Shown one piece after another: positions 7,613 through 11,567 of a DNA stretch of 11,567 nt (the stretch's first letter is position 1; each line of letters starts with the position of its first letter). The stretch is from assembly GCA_003164305.1 (NCBI GenBank), contig PLSZ01000216.1, forward strand, positions 1 to 11,567, written 5' to 3'. A program made the translations under genes and the position numbers. The notes beneath the pieces were generated by a model. The model made no database searches and was not told the DNA's origin. It worked only from the letters and a program-made list of their open reading frames with translations. This DNA comes from Acetobacteraceae bacterium (lineage in GTDB: Bacteria; Pseudomonadota; Alphaproteobacteria; Acetobacterales; Acetobacteraceae).

Positions 7613-7771
7613 ATGCTTTAATATACTTACTTGCTTCACGCCATCCACGCCGCGGCGCCGGTCATTGACAGTATCCCTCACCGCGGCATCGTCCGACATG
7701 GGGGCGAGACCTTTCCTTTTGTTTTCAAAGGTATGTTTTCGGACAGACCGCGAGCCGCACGCGCCGTGAGT

Positions 7772-7927
7772 TCAACGCGGTATGTCATGTTCCGCGCGAA
7801 TTTCGTCGAAGACCTCCCGCGCCGGGCTTGTGTCGCCGCTTGCGAGGTCCCGTAGTCCCTGGCGCATGAATTCCGCGGAATGATCGCGGAAGGCGGTCAT
7901 CGGTTGGATGTCTTTGGTGATGTCCAT
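7772..7927 (-). pseudogene. Phd/YefM-family antitoxin with an apparent internal deletion
   Basis: A 51-residue open frame starts MDITKDIQPMTAFRDHSAEF, the typical N-terminus of Phd/YefM antitoxins, and ends DLASGDTSPAREVFDEIRAE, the typical tail. Relatives have about 85-95 residues. The missing middle is the segment normally reading like RPVVLTVNGKAEAVVQDAEAYQ. The junction is at R22-Q23, where MRQ of the N-terminal part runs directly into RQGL of the tail. The reading frame is kept, so a small protein may still be made, but half of the DNA-binding and dimer fold is gone. It was the partner of the split ParE-like toxin, whose ATG lies inside its last codons. A GGAG about 10 bases upstream and the 14-base palindrome remain. 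Confidence 0.7.
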
Positions 7928-7952
7928 TGATGGCGGGCTCCGGGAAAACGAT

Positions 7953-7966
7953 TACCTAATTAGGTA
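7953..7966. promoter_or_regulatory. Perfect 14-base palindrome, probable operator of the antitoxin gene
   Basis: TACCTAATTAGGTA is fully self-complementary, AT-rich within GC-rich surroundings, and centred about 33 bases upstream of the antitoxin ATG. Phd/YefM antitoxins repress their own promoter through short palindromes of this kind, often overlapping the -10 element. No other gene starts near enough on the minus strand to own it. The stretch from here to 8100 shows nothing else clear. Confidence 0.6.
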
Positions 7967-8100
7967 TCAGTGGTCGGTCGAGCCGTTGCAAGGCCTGGGC
8001 GTCATTTGGTGAGGAATGGCGGCGGGTGAGTCGTTGCGGGGCCGCTGGCGGGGCGCGGAACTCTTCAGAAAATCTGTTATCAAGAGTAAAAGGAGGCTCT

Positions 8101-8271
8101 ATGTGGGTCGGTCAAGAGGACGGTCAGGTTGACAGAGTGTCAAGGCGAGTGCGACGGCAGCTATTGACGAGACCCATCAAAAGGAGTGATCTCAACCCCG
8201 GAATTTCTTGGAATTTGAGGAATGCAGCGAGAATGCCACCCTGGCGAGAGCTGGCCCAATGCGGAACGTGA
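8101..8271 (+). CDS. Small ORF with a strong ribosome binding site, unknown
   Basis: A 56-codon frame starting MWVGQEDGQVDRVSRRVRRQ. It is listed because the ATG is preceded by AAGGAGG (8090-8096) with 4 bases between, the best Shine-Dalgarno match in the window. Its TGA (8269-8271) is followed after 4 bases by the GTG proposed as start of the secreted protein gene, so it could act as a leader peptide that couples translation. The peptide is arginine-rich and matches no family I know. It may equally be the remnant of a larger gene or noncoding. Confidence 0.3.
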   Translation: MWVGQEDGQVDRVSRRVRRQLLTRPIKRSDLNPGISWNLRNAARMPPWRELAQCGT

Positions 8272-8275
8272 ACCC

Positions 8276-8833
8276 GTGCGCCTGCTAGCTCTGTTCGTCA
8301 GTTGCGCCATCGCATTGTGCATCGCGGCGTCCGCTGGCGGCCAACCAATCGGGGGGCACCCAAGAGCGGTTCTCATATCTGTTGGAGAAGATCGCGCGTT
8401 TGATTCCATTATCGACGGAGCAACCGGAAAGTCTCTCAAAGCGCCTGATATAGAGCACTGCTTGCTGTATGTGACCATTCAGGCAACCAATAACACAGAC
8501 TTTCCGTTGTCATATCGGAAGAAGGATATCGTGATAACTGATAGGGAAAGTCATGAAACATTTTCACCTGTTGGCGTCGTCGATGGGGGAAAAGAGAAAC
8601 CAATTCTGAGGACTGGTCGCCCGATTGCTGATACAACGCCCTTTGAGTCTGGTAAAATCGAGCACATGGCGCTTCTCTTCATCGTCAGGACGAATACTTT
8701 CGAATATAACTTGCATTTCCCAGAAGCGCGAGACAGGCCTGTCAGTCTTGGGGAGTGCTTCGATAATGACAAATACGGAACAAAACTCCCCCCATGTCGC
8801 GGCCCGAATCAAAAAGGGGCGTGCAGCGGCTAG
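8276..8833 (+). CDS. Probable secreted protein with DUF4352-like beta domain, function unknown
   Basis: From the GTG at 8276 the product has 185 residues and begins with a good signal peptide: (M)RLLALFVSCAIALCIAASA, cleavage near ASA/GG. The frame is open to an ATG at 8222 (203 residues), but that start would bury the signal behind 18 polar residues. The rest looks like a small beta-rich domain. HCLLYVTIQATNNTDFPLSY, then KKDIVITDRES, FESGKIEHMALLFIV and FEYNLHFPEA recall DUF4352-type extracellular immunoglobulin-like domains in the order interaction strand, reference residue text, rescue strand, LxF. That likeness is by eye and tentative. Two or three cysteines remain after cleavage. The gene is visibly AT-richer than its neighbours, with codons such as ATA, TCA and AGG, suggesting recent transfer. 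No functional partner is next to it. Confidence 0.6.
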   Translation: MRLLALFVSCAIALCIAASAGGQPIGGHPRAVLISVGEDRAFDSIIDGATGKSLKAPDIEHCLLYVTIQATNNTDFPLSYRKKDIVITDRESHETFSPVGVVDGGKEKPILRTGRPIADTTPFESGKIEHMALLFIVRTNTFEYNLHFPEARDRPVSLGECFDNDKYGTKLPPCRGPNQKGACSG

Positions 8834-8860
8834 TTTGTTGGCATCGCGCACATGTCGAGT

Positions 8861-8883
8861 GCGATAGGCAAATTCGCCTTCGC
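8861..8883 (+). terminator. Hairpin after the secreted protein gene, possible terminator
   Basis: GCGA-TA-GGC pairs with GCC-T-TCGC around a six-base AAATTC loop, 27 bases after the stop at 8833. There is no clear T run after it, so it may not be an intrinsic terminator. Confidence 0.3.
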
Positions 8884-8983
8884 TTAGCCGTATTTCATGC
8901 GTCGATGATGAGACCAACTTCGGGGATTCGCAAGCCCTTGATTTCGCAGGGCCGATTTTCCGTCTCAAAACTTACCCTTTGCT

Positions 8984-9007
8984 GGACAGGCGAGGCCTTC
9001 CCTGTCC
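8984..9007 (-). terminator. Hairpin downstream of the FabG-like gene, possible terminator
   Basis: GGACAGG (8984-8990) and CCTGTCC (9001-9007) form a perfect 7-base stem with a 10-base loop, about 20 bases past the reductase stop on the minus strand. No T tract follows. It marks the likely end of the ketosynthase-reductase operon. The rest of 8834-9027 shows no gene. Confidence 0.35.
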
Positions 9008-9027
9008 GCACAAAACACCACTCCAAT

Positions 9028-9741
9028 TCACCGAGGCACCCCCGCCGAAGCCGTCAGCCCGCCATCCACTGGAATATATGCCCCGTTCACGTAACTCGCT
9101 TCGGCTGACACGAGGAAGCCAACCACCGCCGCGATCTCCGCGGGCGTCGCGTATCGCCCCGCTGGCACCCGCCCCTCGGTCGCTGCGCGATACGCCGCGA
9201 AGGGCGCCATCATTTCGGTATCGACGAAGCCCGGCGCGACGTAATTGACTGTCACCCCGCGTTTCGCGCTCTCGATCGCCAGGCCTTTCACGTAAGCCAG
9301 CAACGCGGCTTTGGTGGCGCCGTAAGCGGTGTTGCCCTGGCTCGCCACCTGACCGATCACCGAACCGACCGCGACAACGCGCCCGTTACGCGCCCGCATC
9401 ATCGGCCGCACCACGGCCCGCGCGATCCGGGTGAACGAGAAGTAGTTCACCTGCATCGCCTGCTCGGCCTTGGTCTGGTCCATCATGACGGCGAGCGAAT
9501 CGTAAGTCGTGCCGCCCACCTGCACTAAAGCATCCCAGACCGGCCCGTCCTCCAGCGATCGAGCGAAGGTATCGACGGCGTCACGGTCGGAAAGATCCAG
9601 TGGCAGCGCGGAGACGTTCGCGGCGAAGGCGCCCGGCTCGGTGCGATACGTGTAGGTAACGTCGAATCCGCGGTCCGCCAGCAGGCTGACGACAGCAGCG
9701 CCAATGCCGCGGCGGCCGCCAATCACAAGTGCCCGGCTCAA
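9028..9741 (-). CDS. 3-oxoacyl-ACP reductase-like SDR (FabG family)
   Basis: A 237-residue short-chain dehydrogenase. The nucleotide loop GGRRGIG is at 8-14. The catalytic residues are N99 (VNYFS), S127 (VAVGSVIG), Y140 and K144 (YGATK), followed by VNYVAPGFVDTEM and the C-terminal YVNGAYIPVDGG. It should reduce 3-oxoacyl-ACP with NAD(P)H; an arginine after the glycine loop and YRT after the second strand fit NADPH. The usual NNAG motif is replaced by QVGG (74-77), a divergence seen in some pathway-specific FabG homologues. The start is a TTG overlapping the synthase stop as TTGA (9738-9741); the frame is open further upstream, but that part lies inside the synthase gene and has no SDR features. 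Tight coupling to the ketosynthases argues for a shared chain-building pathway, not housekeeping fatty acid synthesis. Confidence 0.88.
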   Translation of the reverse strand: MSRALVIGGRRGIGAAVVSLLADRGFDVTYTYRTEPGAFAANVSALPLDLSDRDAVDTFARSLEDGPVWDALVQVGGTTYDSLAVMMDQTKAEQAMQVNYFSFTRIARAVVRPMMRARNGRVVAVGSVIGQVASQGNTAYGATKAALLAYVKGLAIESAKRGVTVNYVAPGFVDTEMMAPFAAYRAATEGRVPAGRYATPAEIAAVVGFLVSAEASYVNGAYIPVDGGLTASAGVPR

Positions 9742-11015
9742 GACGGTTCCGCGCCCATCACGACGCAAACATTCTGCCCGCCAAACCCAAACGAATTCGA
9801 AATCGCGTGCGCGACATTCGCGGACCGCGCCACGTTCGGCACGCAATCCAGCGGCAGCGCCGGGTCGGGAATGTCGTAGTTGATCGTCGGCGGCAACAAC
9901 CCATACCGCATCGTGTAAAGCGAGAAGATCGCCTCGATCGTGCCCGCCGCCGTCAGCGTGTGGCCTATCATCGACTTGTTCGACGAGATCGGCAGCGACC
10001 CGGCGCGCTCGCCGAACACCGCGGAAATGCCGACCCACTCCATCTTGTCGTTTTCCGGCGTTCCGGTGCCGTGCGCGTTGACATACCCGATGTCGTCCGG
10101 CTTCAGCCCCGCGTCCGCCAACGCCCGTGTCATGCAGGCAACGATCGGCTTGCCGTCAGGCGAGGACCGCGTGCGGTGGAACCCGTCCGCCGCCTCACCG
10201 CAGCCTTCAACCACCCCCAGAATAACAGCGCCGCGGGCCCGCGCGTGCGCCAGGGATTCCAGCACCAGCGCGCCGGCGCCCTCGGCCATCACGAACCCGT
10301 CACGGTCCTTGCTGAACGGACGCGCCGCCGAGGACGGCGGATCGTTGCGGGTCGACAACGCGGACAGCAGGCTGAACCGGATCAGGCTCTCGGGGTTGAC
10401 CGAGGCATCGGTGCCGACGACCAGCGCGGCCTCGCAGTCGCCCCGGCGGATCGCCTCGACGCCAAGCTGGATCGCGGTGCCGCCCGACGCGCAGGCGGTG
10501 GAGGTCGCGATGGGCGATCCCTTGGTACCGAATTTTTCCGCGAGGCCGTCGCCGACCGAGGCGAACAGGAACCGGCCGAACCACGGCTCAAAATGCCCGC
10601 CGTCGGCGGCGCGGATCAGGTCGGCATAGTCGAGCCCCTCGTTGACGCCCGACGCGGCGGCCAGCGCGCGGCGTTGCGGCCACTCCATCTCCACCGGCGG
10701 CAGCGCCATGAACAGCGGCCCGGGAAAGTCTCCTGGGCGTCCAATCGCCGACTCGGCCAGGGCTTCCTCGACAACGAGTTCGGCGAAGCGTTGCGAATAC
10801 GCCGGCGCCGACGGTTCTTCCACCGGAATGAAATCGACGGTGCCGGCGATCGTCGTGCGCAGGCCGCCGATGGGAAACCGGGTGATGCGGTGGATGCCGG
10901 AAATGCCGCTGGTCAGCGAAGCCCAGTTGTCTTTTTGGCCCTGCCCGAGGGAGGTGATGACGCCGGTGCCGGTCACGACAACGACGGGTCGCCCGAGATG
11001 ATCGGTATCAGCCAT
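9738..11015 (-). CDS. Beta-ketoacyl-ACP synthase (FabF/KAS II-like)
   Basis: A 425-residue condensing enzyme of the thiolase fold, the normal KAS length. The Cys-His-His triad is complete: C175 in STACASGG, H315 in NAHGTGTPEND and H352 in SNKSMIGHTLTAAG, with K347 in the same loop. Other KAS landmarks are VVTGTGVITSLG near the N-terminus, ARPFSKDRDGFVMAEGAGAL at about 231-250 and the end NSFGFGGQNVCVV. It joins malonyl-ACP to an acyl-ACP in the cytoplasm. It lies between a ketosynthase-like gene without catalytic histidines (9 bases upstream) and the reductase (4-base overlap). AGGA 7 bases before the ATG serves as ribosome binding site. The arrangement points to a specialised lipid, aryl polyene or polyketide pathway; the product is unknown. 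Confidence 0.92.
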   Translation of the reverse strand: MADTDHLGRPVVVVTGTGVITSLGQGQKDNWASLTSGISGIHRITRFPIGGLRTTIAGTVDFIPVEEPSAPAYSQRFAELVVEEALAESAIGRPGDFPGPLFMALPPVEMEWPQRRALAAASGVNEGLDYADLIRAADGGHFEPWFGRFLFASVGDGLAEKFGTKGSPIATSTACASGGTAIQLGVEAIRRGDCEAALVVGTDASVNPESLIRFSLLSALSTRNDPPSSAARPFSKDRDGFVMAEGAGALVLESLAHARARGAVILGVVEGCGEAADGFHRTRSSPDGKPIVACMTRALADAGLKPDDIGYVNAHGTGTPENDKMEWVGISAVFGERAGSLPISSNKSMIGHTLTAAGTIEAIFSLYTMRYGLLPPTINYDIPDPALPLDCVPNVARSANVAHAISNSFGFGGQNVCVVMGAEPS

Positions 11016-11024
11016 GTTCGCTTC

Positions 11025-11567
11025 CTATGCCGGGACGATGAGCGCCGCGGACTCGCCGCGCCAGACGCCGGCCGAGGTGACGTACAATCCTTTCAGGGCC
11101 CCGTCCAACGGGGCTTCCGCCGGTTCGAGCGGCGGGAACAGCCGGCCGCGCGCGAGGCTCATGGCGGCGATCGCCACGGCGGCGGGAAACGACGGTTCCA
11201 CCGAATTGCCGATGGCGGTGTGCAAGGACCGCACCGGCAGGCCGAGTTGATCGAGGAAGGCCTGTTCCTCGGCGGCGACGGGATTGGCGCCGTTGGTGCC
11301 GGCGATGACCGCGCTGGCGGCGGATGCACCACCGAGTTCGGCGATTTCGCGCGCCAGATTGGCGGCGGCTTCACCCGGCGCGCGGTCACAGCGGTCGGTG
11401 CGAACGCCGGCGATCCGGGCCATCGGCGGTACCCCGCGGGCGGCGGCGTGCGCACGGCCTTCGATTACCAGGAAGCAGCCGACCGAACCCAGGATGGCGC
11501 CGCCCTCCGGCTGACGGGCGCGGATGGGGGCGAATGGGCCGTGCCATAGCGTGTGACCCATCGCGTT
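11025..11567 (-). CDS. Beta-ketoacyl synthase-like protein, C-terminal part, catalytic histidines missing
   Basis: The gene enters from the right edge; the last 180 codons are visible. The frame is open through the edge, so the ATG at 11561 is probably internal. The pattern follows the second half of a KAS enzyme: GGAILGSVGCFLVIEGRAHA corresponds to DGFVMAEGAGALVLESLAHA of the neighbour, VIAGTNGANPVAAEEQAF to NAHGTGTPEND and SLHTAIGNSVEPSFPAAVAI to SNKSMIGHTLTAAGTI. In both catalytic loops the histidine is absent. Such proteins act as chain-length factors or inactive partners (KS beta) of an active synthase, which follows directly downstream. The N-terminal half, with the usual Cys position, is not in the window, so complete loss of activity is inferred. 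The TAG stop is 9 bases before the next ATG. Confidence 0.8.
   Translation of the reverse strand, partial: NAMGHTLWHGPFAPIRARQPEGGAILGSVGCFLVIEGRAHAAARGVPPMARIAGVRTDRCDRAPGEAAANLAREIAELGGASAASAVIAGTNGANPVAAEEQAFLDQLGLPVRSLHTAIGNSVEPSFPAAVAIAAMSLARGRLFPPLEPAEAPLDGALKGLYVTSAGVWRGESAALIVPA

Larger units (their letters stand above)
7163..7749 (-). mobile_element. Decayed IS5-family insertion sequence inside the parE-like gene
   Basis: One end is at 7163 (GAGTCCGTCCGAAAAG on the plus strand). The other, near 7749, reads GGTCTGTCCGAAAAC on the minus strand. Aligned over 15 bases the ends agree at 12, including a shared GTCCGAAAA core typical of IS5/IS427-group terminal repeats. Near the first end lies the frameshifted C-terminus of an IS5-type transposase. 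The element is about 590 bases, too short for a complete member, and holds a 20-base inverted repeat at 7484-7612, so it has suffered deletions and perhaps a further insertion. No clean target duplication was seen (TTA flanks one end, GCG the other). The exact left boundary is uncertain by a few bases. Confidence 0.7.
6891..7788 (-). pseudogene. RelE/ParE-family toxin gene, split by a decayed IS
   Basis: The C-terminal part (7163-6891) encodes LRRIYPLINAANSERARDWF, then EDGNLRHLLDG, YVYRVIHTIDE and VLHVRHGSRQAW, the typical body and end of a ParE toxin. The missing N-terminus is found about 580 bases upstream: an ATG at 7788-7786 opens MTYRVELTARAAR, a characteristic ParE start, and the reading then runs into the IS end. 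Joined, the pieces give about 104 residues, the normal family length. The ATG overlaps the end of the antitoxin gene, as in intact Phd-ParE modules. Intact relatives inhibit gyrase or cleave ribosome-bound mRNA. The toxin cannot be made whole. A 143-residue open frame reads IS sequence into the C-terminal part and could be mistaken for one gene. Confidence 0.8.

Noticed and set aside
8564..8968. A 134-codon minus-strand frame
   Set aside because: Mostly antisense to the secreted protein gene; no ribosome binding site or recognisable domain was seen.
9729..11549. A 606-codon open frame on the plus strand
   Set aside because: Antisense of the ketosynthase genes, with the same low-complexity composition and no start signal or domain.

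Overview
The window is a GC-rich stretch of bacterial chromosome, most likely from an alphaproteobacterium of the Rhodospirillales or Acetobacteraceae kind. That is inferred from composition, the three-gene transhydrogenase operon (pntAA, pntAB, pntB) and the gene families present; nothing here fixes the species. Most genes lie on the minus strand. No tRNA, rRNA or CRISPR array was seen.

Layout from left to right: (1) 1-2006, minus: a proton-translocating NAD(P) transhydrogenase operon, with pntB cut by the left edge. (2) 2217-2869, plus: an intact AbrB/VapB antitoxin and PIN-domain VapC toxin pair, start overlapping stop, divergent from pnt. (3) 2873-6782, minus: an operon of an IclR-type regulator, a thiamine-diphosphate (acetolactate synthase-like) enzyme and an exported LivK-type solute-binding protein. 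No transporter permease or ATPase accompanies it here. (4) 6891-7966, minus: the wreck of a second toxin-antitoxin module. A ParE-like toxin gene is cut in two by a decayed IS5-family insertion, a near-perfect 20-base inverted repeat lies inside that insertion, and the Phd/YefM antitoxin gene has apparently lost its middle. A perfect 14-base palindrome, probably the old operator, survives upstream. (5) 8101-8833, plus: a short ORF with a strong ribosome binding site, then an AT-richer gene for a probable secreted protein. (6) 9028-11567, minus: a fatty-acid/polyketide-type operon with a ketosynthase-like protein that has lost the catalytic histidines (entering from the right edge), a complete beta-ketoacyl-ACP synthase and a FabG-type reductase.

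The transhydrogenase supplies NADPH from the proton gradient, which could serve the NADPH-using reductase elsewhere in the window, but nothing links them directly. The most informative region is 6891-7966, a layered record of insertion and deletion in a toxin-antitoxin locus. The most promising biochemistry is the inactive-partner/active ketosynthase pair, which resembles the KS/chain-length-factor pairs of aryl polyene and type II polyketide pathways. I found no clear undescribed system.
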